46,581 bases of DNA from an uncultured Aquimarina sp. (GTDB lineage: Bacteria; Bacteroidota; Bacteroidia; Flavobacteriales; Flavobacteriaceae), in assembly GCA_947496355.1 (NCBI GenBank), contig CANMCO010000012.1:73705-120285 (forward strand), in the 5' to 3' direction. Position 1 is the stretch's first letter, and each line of letters opens with the position of its first letter. The notes under the pieces were generated by a model that was given only the letters and a program-made list of their open reading frames with translations, was not told the origin of the DNA and made no database searches. Shown here piece by piece: positions 1 through 8,133 of this stretch. A program made the position numbers and the translations under genes.

Positions 1-1214
1 TCATAGATTCTATTGCCTCGAATATTTCTGTAATGGATAGAAATTTCGCTCTCTCCAGAAAAACCCATACCCCCATGCATTTGTAAAGCCTCGTCTACAA
101 CAAATTGTTCTACTTCTGACCCAAAAACTTTGATCATAGAGCATTCTGCAGCAAATTCCTGAGCCACTTGTTGTTTTGCCTTAAGTGGATCTACTCCCTC
201 TGCAATGAATTCATTATAAAGATTATCCATATCCCCTGCCAATCTATTCCAACCGGATTCTATGGCATAAATTCGCGTTGCCATTTTGGCAATTTTTTCT
301 TGAATTGCCCCAAAGGAAGAAATTGGTTTTTTAAATTGAATTCTTTGATTGGCATATTGCACACCTAATCTAAACGATCTTTTTCCAATAGCTGATCCAG
401 CTATTCCAATCATTAATCTACCCATATTGAGGGCGTTCATAGCAATCTTGAAGCCTTTATCTCTCTCTCCCAAAAGGTTTTCTATGGGTACTTTTACGTT
501 TTCAAAAAACACTTGTCTAGTAGAAGATCCATGGATACCCAACTTATTTTCTTCTATACCAAGTTTTACTCCCCATTCTTTTTCTACGATCAGACAAGAT
601 AAATTATCGTCGCCCTCAATCTTGCAAAACACAGAAAATATATCAGCAAAACCAGCATTGGTAATCCACATTTTCTGACCATTTAGGATATAGTGTTTGC
701 CATCTTCACTAAGGACCGCTTTGGTCTTTCCAGAATTAGCATCAGATCCGGCTCCTGGTTCTGTTAAACAATAGGAACACTTTAATTTTCCGGTAAGGAT
801 ATCATCAAGGTATTTTGATTTTTGAGCTGCTGTTCCATAAAACAATATGGTATTGACTCCCAATCCTCTTTGTACTCCTAAAGTCTGTGAGAATGAAAAG
901 CTCTCTGACATGATCTCTGAAGCTGCAAGATCAGTTTTAATATCACACCCCATGCCACCTATACTTTCGGGAGCCGAGATTGCCAAAAAACCTAATTCAC
1001 CAAGTTTTTCTAATATTTTTGGGGTTACTTTAATACCTTCTTTACTATCAAAAATTTCCTTTAGAGGTTCAATTTCTTTATTCAGAAAATCACGTATTGC
1101 CGCTCTAAGCATATACTGCTCTTCGGTATAATCTTCTGGAGTAAAAATAGTATTAGGAGCACTTGTTTTGATCAAAAACTCACCTCCTTTAATTGTTTTT
1201 AGTTTCGGTTCCAT
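1..1214 (-). CDS. Acyl-CoA dehydrogenase, C-terminal end outside window
   Basis: FAD-dependent acyl-CoA dehydrogenase; expected to introduce the alpha,beta double bond into an acyl-CoA. I translated about 404 uninterrupted codons from the ATG at 1214 to the window edge. The flavin/substrate motif CYCLTEPGAGSDA, then KMWITNAG, and near the edge MHGGMGFSGE followed by YRNIRGNRIYE are family hallmarks; the last Glu, whose codon is split by the window edge, is in the position of the catalytic base. The N-terminal extension before the first helix fits the roughly 600-residue bacterial subfamily rather than the 380-residue one, so about a third may be missing. It is the last visible gene of the operon and starts 6 bases after the SDR stop. 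By context it could act on a branched or terpenoid acyl-CoA (AtuD/LiuA-like role), which is inference. Confidence 0.93.
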   Translation of the reverse strand, partial: MEPKLKTIKGGEFLIKTSAPNTIFTPEDYTEEQYMLRAAIRDFLNKEIEPLKEIFDSKEGIKVTPKILEKLGELGFLAISAPESIGGMGCDIKTDLAASEIMSESFSFSQTLGVQRGLGVNTILFYGTAAQKSKYLDDILTGKLKCSYCLTEPGAGSDANSGKTKAVLSEDGKHYILNGQKMWITNAGFADIFSVFCKIEGDDNLSCLIVEKEWGVKLGIEENKLGIHGSSTRQVFFENVKVPIENLLGERDKGFKIAMNALNMGRLMIGIAGSAIGKRSFRLGVQYANQRIQFKKPISSFGAIQEKIAKMATRIYAIESGWNRLAGDMDNLYNEFIAEGVDPLKAKQQVAQEFAAECSMIKVFGSEVEQFVVDEALQMHGGMGFSGESEISIHYRNIRGNRIY

Positions 1215-1220
1215 AAGTTC

Positions 1221-2024
1221 CTACATGAAAGATTTAAGTACTCTTGCCAATCCCATTTTATCAAAACTCAGATGCTGGGCACCATCAACATAAAGTGAAA
1301 CTCCTGTTATATATTCTGCCATAGCACTTGATAAGAAAGTTACCGCATTTGAAACATCTTCAACTTTGCCAAATCGTTTTAATGGGATGGCTTTTTGAGC
1401 CTCTTCAAACATATCTTGTATTTGTTGAGGATATTGATCCAATCCGCTAGATTCTATAATTCCTGGTGCAACACAGTTGATTCTAATGTTGAAATCACTC
1501 CATTCCTGGGCTAGTGTTTTAGTTAGATTTTCTACTCCTGCTCTTGCAGCGCCAGTATGTGCCATTCCTGGAAACCCACGATAAACATCTGCAATAATAT
1601 TAACGATTACTCCTTTCTTTTGAGGAATGAAAAATGTGTTTGCCATTTCTCGTATCATATAGAAAGTTCCGTTGAGATTGTTGTTAACAACCGCATTCCA
1701 ACCCTTATCATTAATGTATTCTGCCAAAGCAGGGAACTGACCTCCGGCATTATTGACCAGAATATCTAATCGTTGATATTTTTCTTGTATCATTTTGGCC
1801 AGCGATTGAATGTCTTCGGTCTTTCTAATGTCACAAGCTTGAAAAGATAGTTCACCAAACTCTGCTAATTCTTCTGCAGCGATTTTAAGTTTATCCTCCT
1901 TACGGGAACAAATAACAACTTTGGCACCCAGAAGTAAAAAGTCTTTAGCCGTCTGAAACCCTATACCAGAACGCCCACCTGTAACCAGTACTATTTTATC
2001 TTTAAATGTGTCTGTCTTAAACAT
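1221..2024 (-). CDS. SDR family oxidoreductase, 2,4-dienoyl/enoyl-CoA reductase-like
   Basis: Short-chain dehydrogenase of 267 residues. The NAD(P)-binding motif TGGRSGIG is at residues 15-22 and NNAGG at 91-95. Where classical SDRs have YxxxK this protein reads HTGAARAGVENLTK (156 onwards), with Thr and Arg at the Tyr and Lys positions. That substitution is characteristic of the peroxisomal trans-2-enoyl-CoA reductase and 2,4-dienoyl-CoA reductase branch, which reduces unsaturated acyl-CoAs without the catalytic tyrosine. It is therefore probably an enoyl- or dienoyl-CoA reductase rather than a 3-hydroxyacyl-CoA dehydrogenase. It follows the BKACE gene by only 2 bases and precedes the acyl-CoA dehydrogenase by 6, so it is co-transcribed and translationally close-coupled. 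In atu clusters the SDRs AtuB and AtuG are the nearest positional counterparts. Confidence 0.9.
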   Translation of the reverse strand: MFKTDTFKDKIVLVTGGRSGIGFQTAKDFLLLGAKVVICSRKEDKLKIAAEELAEFGELSFQACDIRKTEDIQSLAKMIQEKYQRLDILVNNAGGQFPALAEYINDKGWNAVVNNNLNGTFYMIREMANTFFIPQKKGVIVNIIADVYRGFPGMAHTGAARAGVENLTKTLAQEWSDFNIRINCVAPGIIESSGLDQYPQQIQDMFEEAQKAIPLKRFGKVEDVSNAVTFLSSAMAEYITGVSLYVDGAQHLSFDKMGLARVLKSFM

Positions 2025-2026
2025 AA

Positions 2027-2896
2027 TTATACATTTGTTTTTGTTGGAATTTCAAGCATTTCTCTAGCTTCTGAAATAGTTGCTATTTCACGTCCAATCA
2101 TTCGAGCAAGAGATGCTCCCGCTTCTACTAGCTCTCCGTTAGATTTTGCCATTTTTCCATCTGGGAGATAGAAATTATCCTCTAATCCAACTCTAAAGTT
2201 ACCTCCCATTGCTGCCGCAATAGCTGAAAGTTGCCATTGTTTACGACTAATTACTATGGATTGCCAAAAGGCGCCTTCTGGTACTTGTTTTATTTGATGA
2301 ATTAAGTTTTCTGGAGTTGCAGGAATGCCACCCATAACCCCCATTACCAAACTATAGCAGGCATTCTCTGGCAATAACCCCATAGCTTTTAGGGGTTCTG
2401 CATTCCTGATATGACCAGTATCAAAACATTCCATTTCTGGGCAGATGTTGTTTTCATTCATCGTTTTTACCACCTTGATCATGTCATCAAAAGAATTTTC
2501 AAAAACACCATTCCATATAAATTGTTTGGCGCTTTTAGAGAAAATAGCATAATTCATACTTCCCATATTGAAAGCCGCCATATCTGGTTTGGTTGCAGGC
2601 AAATGTTTCAATCGATCTTCGATCGACAGGCCAATAGCTCCGGTTGAGTAATTAATAATTACATCTGGGCAATGCTTTCGTACTTCGTTTGTAATTTGTT
2701 CAAATACTTCAGTTCTCCAACTAGGCATTCCGTTATCCTCTCGCGCATGAATATGAACAATCGAAGCTCCTGCATCTACGGCTCGCTTTGCCTCTAACCC
2801 TAATTCTTCGGGAGCATAAGGGATATCTGGGCAATGTGCTCTATTGGTTGCAGCTCCTGTTAGGGCTGCAGAAAGGATCATTTTCTTAAAAGCCAT
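2027..2896 (-). CDS. BKACE family beta-keto acid cleavage enzyme (3-keto-5-aminohexanoate cleavage protein family)
   Basis: A 289-residue protein of the beta-keto acid cleavage enzyme family. These TIM-barrel zinc enzymes condense a beta-keto acid with acetyl-CoA and split it into acetoacetate and a new acyl-CoA. Visible marks are the N-terminal MILSAALTGAATNRA, the zinc-site histidines in VHIHAR (His48, His50), ECFDTGHIRNAEP near 157, and RVGLEDN with Glu239, which corresponds to the third zinc ligand in characterised members. The annotation name refers to lysine fermentation, but most members act on other beta-keto acids. Its position between an enoyl-CoA hydratase and a dienoyl-CoA-reductase-like SDR in a carboxylase operon suggests it performs the chain-cleaving step usually done by a lyase or thiolase. 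The substrate cannot be read from sequence. Confidence 0.9.
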   Translation of the reverse strand: MAFKKMILSAALTGAATNRAHCPDIPYAPEELGLEAKRAVDAGASIVHIHAREDNGMPSWRTEVFEQITNEVRKHCPDVIINYSTGAIGLSIEDRLKHLPATKPDMAAFNMGSMNYAIFSKSAKQFIWNGVFENSFDDMIKVVKTMNENNICPEMECFDTGHIRNAEPLKAMGLLPENACYSLVMGVMGGIPATPENLIHQIKQVPEGAFWQSIVISRKQWQLSAIAAAMGGNFRVGLEDNFYLPDGKMAKSNGELVEAGASLARMIGREIATISEAREMLEIPTKTNV

Positions 2897-2913
2897 AATT
2901 CTTTAATTTAATT

Positions 2914-3732
2914 TTATTCTCCTGTCCAAACAGGTTGTCTCTTTTCTCTAAAAGCAAGTAAGCCTTCTTGTCCGTCTTTTGAACCGACAGTTTTTTGAAG
3001 CATCTCCATAAGGTATCTATGTTTGGATGCCTGCTCATTAATAGTATCCAATGCTTCCAAACCTAACCGTATTGCAGTTGGAGAATTTACCTTTATTTCA
3101 TCTAATAAACTTTTAATGGTTTTATCAATAGTTTCTGGTGTAGTCGTATGAGTAACAAGTCCAAATTTTTTGGCATCTTGTACATTCAAATCATACCCCC
3201 TAATACACCAGTCTACTACAATACGCTTTGGCATAATTTCAAGTAGTGCCGCCATTATCTGAAACGGAAACAAACCCCGTTTAACCTCTGGCAATCCTAA
3301 TTTAATGGCTTCATTACATACCACATAATTTGCTCCTGCCAGGAAAAAAAAGCCTCCTGCAAAAACACTTCCTTCTACTTTCGTTATAATGGGTTTATGA
3401 ACTTTATTAAAAAGTTCTCCTATTAAGATCTCCGTCTTCGCTTCTGGAATAGATGAGTGAAATTCTCCTACTAATCCCATAAACGCCTTAAGATCTGCAC
3501 CTGCACAAAATACATCTCCGGCAGCATCAATAACTAAAGCTCTTATGTCATTGGTCTGTTTTGCAAATTGCATTGCAAATGCAATTTCCTGCACCATATG
3601 AGGATGTATCGCATTTTTCTTTTCTGCTCGATTCAAAGTAAGGTGCATGACATGATCTTCTACCTTTATTTTTATGAAGGCATATTTTTGATTAAGCGCA
3701 TCCTTAATGAGGTTATCATCAAAAAATTCCAT
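2914..3732 (-). CDS. Enoyl-CoA hydratase/isomerase family protein
   Basis: Crotonase-fold protein of 272 residues. The oxyanion-hole segment FCAGADLKAFMG and the second segment AGGFFFLAGANYVV are visible, followed by GLPEVKRGLFPFQ in the active-site helix region. The replacement of the usual GG after the proline-containing loop by FQIMAAL resembles methylglutaconyl-CoA hydratase-type (LiuC/AtuE) members more than fatty-acid enoyl-CoA hydratases, but this is a weak discriminator. In the liu and atu pathways this enzyme hydrates the product of the biotin-dependent acyl-CoA carboxylase, and the carboxylase subunits sit directly upstream here. The start is one base past the biotin carboxylase stop, so translation is probably coupled. 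Family call is firm; the precise substrate is inferred from context only. Confidence 0.92.
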   Translation of the reverse strand: MEFFDDNLIKDALNQKYAFIKIKVEDHVMHLTLNRAEKKNAIHPHMVQEIAFAMQFAKQTNDIRALVIDAAGDVFCAGADLKAFMGLVGEFHSSIPEAKTEILIGELFNKVHKPIITKVEGSVFAGGFFFLAGANYVVCNEAIKLGLPEVKRGLFPFQIMAALLEIMPKRIVVDWCIRGYDLNVQDAKKFGLVTHTTTPETIDKTIKSLLDEIKVNSPTAIRLGLEALDTINEQASKHRYLMEMLQKTVGSKDGQEGLLAFREKRQPVWTGE

Positions 3733-3733
3733 A

Positions 3734-5719
3734 TTAGTTTTCGTTAATTTTTAGTAACAAAAATCCAGCTTCTACACTATTTCCTTCTTCCACATATACC
3801 TCTTCTATTGTCCCGTCTTGGTTTGCAGATATATGTGTTTCCATTTTCATAGAAGAAATAACAACCAATGGATCTCCTTCTTTAATTTGATCGCCTGGTG
3901 AAACATGAATTTTAACAATTTGAGAAGGTATAGGGGCTTCATACCCTCCGTTTATCTTTTCTTTTTCTCTAACTGGAAAACGATCTTGCTTAGTGATCAA
4001 GACATTTCCAATTGAAGCAGAGTGAACAAAATAATCATTGACAATGTTAATCACCGAATAGTCCTTTTGTAGTCCATCAATATTCAAGCGAACATTTTCG
4101 CTATTTATATCTACAATACTTGCAGTACGTTCTTTTTCTTCAATAAAAAATGTAAAACTCTCATCTATATATCGATATCGAACAGTTATTTTCTGTTCAT
4201 GTATAAAAAACACCTCTCTCTGATATTCATAAAAACTGTTCCTCCATCCTGAAGGAATGCTTCCCAGAGTTTTTCTTGATTTTTCCCTTTGACTCCAACC
4301 ATAAAGTGTTGATGCAATAGCCACCTCTTCAATATACGTTTCTGCAAGATTATTTATTTGCGATAGATCAATATGTTCATCAATAAAATGGGTATTATAT
4401 TTTCCAACACTAAAATCTTTGTGCCGAAGAAGTGCTTGTAAAAAACCTTGATTGGTAATAGTCCCCAGGCAAATCAAGTGTTGCAGTACGTATTTGAGTT
4501 TTGAATGTGCTGTTTGCCTATTTTTATCTTTCACAATGATTTTGGCAATCATAGGGTCATAGAACATAGAAATGTTAGAACCTGATTTAATGGCAGATTC
4601 TACCCGAAGTCCTTGAACATTTGGAAAATCAAATTTGTAAACTGTTCCTGTAACGGGAGCAAAATTATTTGAAGGATCTTCTGCATACAGTCTGGCTTCA
4701 ATAGCATAACCATTCGATACTACATCCTGTTGATTAACTTGTAATGAAAGTCCTTGAGCTGATTCTATTTGCATTTGCACAATATCAAGGCCAGTAATGG
4801 CTTCTGTAACAGGATGTTCGACCTGCAATCTGGTATTTACTTCTAGAAAATAAAATTTTCCTGTTTGATCATCATAAATAAATTCAACGGTTCCGGCATT
4901 ATCGTATTCCAATGCTTTGGCAGCCGAAACCGCAGCCTTACCCATTACCTCTCGCAATTCTTTTGTCATTATGGGCGACGGACTTTCTTCAATTACTTTT
5001 TGATAACGTCTTTGAATAGAACACTCTCTTTCTAATAAATGAATAACATTACCTTGTTGATCTCCAAAAATCTGAAACTCGATATGCCTACCAGACTCTA
5101 TATATTTTTCAATTAACAGTTCATCATTTCCAAAAGCGCTTTTTGCCTCACGTTTTGCCGAAATAATTGCTTTTGGAATCTCTTTTTCCTCATATACGAT
5201 TCTCATTCCTTTTCCACCACCTCCAGCAGTGGCTTTTAGTAGCAGAGGAAATCCAACTTTTAAAGCTTCTGATTTTAAGGTTGCATCTGATTGGTCTTTT
5301 CCTTTATATCCAGGAATTACAGGAACCCCCGATTCCTCCATGATAGCTTTGGCTTGTGACTTAGATCCCATAGCTGCTATGGCTTCAGGTTTGGGACCAA
5401 TAAAAATAATCCCCTCATCTGCACAGCGTCTGGCGAAGGAAGCGTTTTCTGATAAAAACCCATATCCAGGATGTATAGCATCAGCTCCAGATCGTAATGC
5501 TGCCTTAATAATTTTGTCTTGATCCAAATACGATTGTATGGGTTCTGGATCACCTATATGAATGGCAACGTCTGCCTGTCTTACAAAAGGCGCATTCTTA
5601 TCAGCTTCAGAATACACTGCGACACAAGTAATACCCATTTTTTTACAGGTATGCATAATTCTGGACGCAATTTCTCCTCGATTAGCAATTAGTATGGTAT
5701 TGATACTCTTCATATTCAT
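3734..5719 (-). CDS. Acyl-CoA carboxylase, biotin carboxylase plus biotin carrier subunit
   Basis: Alpha subunit (661 residues) of a biotin-dependent acyl-CoA carboxylase, fusing biotin carboxylase to a carrier domain. The N-terminal biotin carboxylase domain starts at about residue 6 with ILIANRGEIASRI; the ATP-grasp glycine loop GGGGKGMR and the active-site stretch NTRLQVEHPVTE are present. A less conserved linker region (about 450-580) follows, then a biotinyl domain with SSMKMET, where Lys627 is the predicted biotinylated residue. Length and layout match the alpha subunits of 3-methylcrotonyl-, geranyl- and propionyl-CoA carboxylases. The carboxyltransferase partner is the gene immediately upstream, 11 bases away. 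With ligase, hydratase and dehydrogenase in the same operon, an MCC/GCC-type (LiuD/AtuF-like) role is more likely than fatty-acid synthesis. Confidence 0.94.
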   Translation of the reverse strand: MNMKSINTILIANRGEIASRIMHTCKKMGITCVAVYSEADKNAPFVRQADVAIHIGDPEPIQSYLDQDKIIKAALRSGADAIHPGYGFLSENASFARRCADEGIIFIGPKPEAIAAMGSKSQAKAIMEESGVPVIPGYKGKDQSDATLKSEALKVGFPLLLKATAGGGGKGMRIVYEEKEIPKAIISAKREAKSAFGNDELLIEKYIESGRHIEFQIFGDQQGNVIHLLERECSIQRRYQKVIEESPSPIMTKELREVMGKAAVSAAKALEYDNAGTVEFIYDDQTGKFYFLEVNTRLQVEHPVTEAITGLDIVQMQIESAQGLSLQVNQQDVVSNGYAIEARLYAEDPSNNFAPVTGTVYKFDFPNVQGLRVESAIKSGSNISMFYDPMIAKIIVKDKNRQTAHSKLKYVLQHLICLGTITNQGFLQALLRHKDFSVGKYNTHFIDEHIDLSQINNLAETYIEEVAIASTLYGWSQREKSRKTLGSIPSGWRNSFYEYQREVFFIHEQKITVRYRYIDESFTFFIEEKERTASIVDINSENVRLNIDGLQKDYSVINIVNDYFVHSASIGNVLITKQDRFPVREKEKINGGYEAPIPSQIVKIHVSPGDQIKEGDPLVVISSMKMETHISANQDGTIEEVYVEEGNSVEAGFLLLKINEN

Positions 5720-5730
5720 TAAAATTCTAC

Positions 5731-7332
5731 TTAGTGTCTCCAGACACCATAACTACTAGTTCCCTTAATTTCTTGGTTGTATAATACCGCCAAAGAAAAA
5801 CCTATATAATTTCTCGTTTCTTTAGGGTCGATAACTCCATCATCCCATAATTCTGATGTTGAGTGCCATGCCGAGGATTTTGATTCTGCCTCTGCGATAA
5901 GCATACCTTCAATCATTTTTGCCTGCTCTTCATCATAAGGAATTCCCTTTGCCTTTGCTGAAGTTTGTTGAATAATTCTCATTACACCTGCCAATTGCTG
6001 AGATCCCATAACACCAATTTTGGAGTTGGGATATGCAAAAAGGAAATTTGGATCATAAGACCTTCCGTTCATACCATAATTACCGGCACCAAATGAAGAG
6101 CCAATCATTAAAGTGATCGATGGCACTTTACTATTAGAAACCGCATTAATAAGTTTAGCTCCATTCTTTATAATTCCGCCTTCTTCATACGCTTTACCAA
6201 CCATATATCCTGTTGTATTCTGTAAGAATAGCAACGGGATATTTTTCTGATTGGATAATTGTATAAACTGAGCCCCTTTATTGGCCGATTCTGAGAAAAT
6301 GACACCATTATTTCCAAGAATACCTACAGGGTATCCATGAATTTTGGTCCATCCACATACCATCGTGTTTCCGTATTCGGGCTTAAACTCAGAAAACTCC
6401 GAACCATCAGTAATACGTATGATTAATTCTTTGACATCAAAGGGGGTTTTGATATCCACCGGAACAACACCTAGTATTTCATCGGCCGAAAAAAGAGGTT
6501 CTTTTATAGATAATTTAGGAACAAGGTGTGGTTTTGATTCTGGAATAAACTCCATGATCTCCCTTGCAATTCTTATAGCATCTAGTTCATCTTCTGCCAG
6601 ATAATCTGAAACTCCTGAAACCCGGCTATGCATCTCTGCTCCTCCTAGTTCTTCATCTGTAGATTCTTCGTTAGTAGCCATTTTTACCAAGGGAGGACCT
6701 GCCAAAAAAACTTTTGCTGCTTGCTTTTGAAAAATGGCGTAGTCAGACATACCTGGCACATATGCCCCACCCGCTGTAGCGTTACCAAAAACAACAGATA
6801 TCGTAGGAATTCCCATCTCAGACCTTCTTGTAATTTCTCTAAACCCCTCTCCTCCGTAATTGAATATTTTAGCTTGATCGGGAAGGTTAGCCCCTCCGCT
6901 TTCAACTAGATTTATAGAAGGAAGTCTGCACTCTCGGATAATTTGTCCAATTCTAAAACCTTTAAAAACAGTAGCATAATCTACGGACCCTCCTTTACGT
7001 GTACCAACATTAGAATTAATCATACATAGTTTTCCTTCGACCAATCCAATTCCCGCTACACTGGTTCCTCCTGCTCCAAACCCTCCTTTATTATTCATTC
7101 CTGCCAAGGGCAGAAGCTCCATAAACGGGCTATCTTTGTCTAGAAGTAGTTCTATTCGTTCTCTAGCTAGAAGTTTATTCCTACTTCTGGCCCGGTCAAT
7201 CGATTTTTCTTTTCCTTGAAATCGACTTTCTTCAAGGTGCTTGTTTAGTTTCTCCACCAATTCAAGCATAGCTTGCTTATTCTCTTTAAAAGAGGCACTT
7301 GCTGTATTAATATTTGATGTTAATGCTCTCAT
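5731..7332 (-). CDS. Acyl-CoA carboxylase carboxyltransferase (beta) subunit
   Basis: 533-residue carboxyltransferase that moves CO2 from biotin to an acyl-CoA. Both crotonase-like halves are seen: the N half with GFGAGGTSVAGIG and the oxyanion segment NATAGGAYVPGMSDY, the C half with FLQNTTGYMVGK and SFGAGNYGMNGRSYDP. The sequence NNGVIFSESANKGAQFI is typical of the 3-methylcrotonyl/geranyl-CoA carboxylase branch rather than AccD or PccB, and the length fits that branch. It forms the holoenzyme with the biotin carboxylase subunit encoded next. In this branch a single active-site residue separates methylcrotonyl from geranyl specificity (bulky against glycine); I could not place that position reliably by eye, so I leave substrate open. 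The start abuts the stop of the upstream SDR gene. Confidence 0.94.
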   Translation of the reverse strand: MRALTSNINTASASFKENKQAMLELVEKLNKHLEESRFQGKEKSIDRARSRNKLLARERIELLLDKDSPFMELLPLAGMNNKGGFGAGGTSVAGIGLVEGKLCMINSNVGTRKGGSVDYATVFKGFRIGQIIRECRLPSINLVESGGANLPDQAKIFNYGGEGFREITRRSEMGIPTISVVFGNATAGGAYVPGMSDYAIFQKQAAKVFLAGPPLVKMATNEESTDEELGGAEMHSRVSGVSDYLAEDELDAIRIAREIMEFIPESKPHLVPKLSIKEPLFSADEILGVVPVDIKTPFDVKELIIRITDGSEFSEFKPEYGNTMVCGWTKIHGYPVGILGNNGVIFSESANKGAQFIQLSNQKNIPLLFLQNTTGYMVGKAYEEGGIIKNGAKLINAVSNSKVPSITLMIGSSFGAGNYGMNGRSYDPNFLFAYPNSKIGVMGSQQLAGVMRIIQQTSAKAKGIPYDEEQAKMIEGMLIAEAESKSSAWHSTSELWDDGVIDPKETRNYIGFSLAVLYNQEIKGTSSYGVWRH

Positions 7333-8133
7333 TTAATACACTTCTTTAATTTCTTTTCTAACTAAAAACTGTTGAAATCGATATGGAACTATCCAGGATA
7401 TATGGTGTAACATTCGCATTTTCCAACCGCTTATTATAAAATCTTTTCCTTTCATAAATCCATTCCACACGTCTTTTGCTACTTCTTCTGATGTTGTAGT
7501 GGCTAGTCCGCTAAATGTTTTTAAATTCTCCATATTTCCTGCTTTCTTAAAGTTGGTATCCCTAATTGCAGCCGGGCATACACATATTACTTTCACTTTT
7601 GAATTAAGCATTTTTAACTCCTCATTGATACTTCTACTAAAATGTTTAACAAAAGATTTGGTAGCTCCGTAAGCACTTAGCTTTGGAGTGGGTTGAAAAG
7701 AGGTATTAGAGCTAATATTGATAATAGTTCCTTGATTTTGATCTATCATATCATTCAAGAAAAGTCGTGTCATTTTGTAAAGATTAATTACATTTAAATT
7801 AATCATATTCAATTCTCTATCAACATCAATATCATTACTAAATCCATAAGTCCCAAACCCTGCATTATTAATCAATACATCAATATCCCAATGGTTTTCT
7901 TTTATCCATGCATATACTTCTTGTGCTGCATCAGACAACGACAGATCAAGTTCAAGTGAATTTATGTCACAGTCAGGAATTTCTGCTTTTAATTGTGATT
8001 GAGCAGCTTTCATCTCTTGTTTTAAGAGTGAAACCCAAAGTAATCTATATCCTGCTCTTGCAAAATATTTGGAAATGGTAAGACCAATTCCGCTAGAACC
8101 ACCGGTCACAAGAACTGCTTTACCTATATCCAT
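7333..8133 (-). CDS. SDR family NAD(P)-dependent oxidoreductase
   Basis: Classical short-chain dehydrogenase of 266 residues. It has the cofactor motif TGGSSGIG at 10-17, NNAG at 89-92, catalytic Ser141 in INISS, and the catalytic pair Tyr155/Lys159 in YGATK, so it should be an active oxidoreductase on an alcohol or carbonyl. The C-terminal half contains HHISWIVPYRF, a short hydrophobic region seen in DltE/YqjQ-like SDRs. It overlaps the ligase gene by 10 bases and abuts the carboxyltransferase gene, so it is co-translated with them. In terpene-utilisation clusters an SDR converts the alcohol or aldehyde before CoA activation, or oxidises a 3-hydroxyacyl-CoA; either role would fit. Substrate is not deducible from the sequence. 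Confidence 0.9.
   Translation of the reverse strand: MDIGKAVLVTGGSSGIGLTISKYFARAGYRLLWVSLLKQEMKAAQSQLKAEIPDCDINSLELDLSLSDAAQEVYAWIKENHWDIDVLINNAGFGTYGFSNDIDVDRELNMINLNVINLYKMTRLFLNDMIDQNQGTIINISSNTSFQPTPKLSAYGATKSFVKHFSRSINEELKMLNSKVKVICVCPAAIRDTNFKKAGNMENLKTFSGLATTTSEEVAKDVWNGFMKGKDFIISGWKMRMLHHISWIVPYRFQQFLVRKEIKEVY

Noticed and set aside
349..1131. Plus-strand frames over the first gene
   Set aside because: Shadows of the acyl-CoA dehydrogenase, which reads without interruption on the minus strand.
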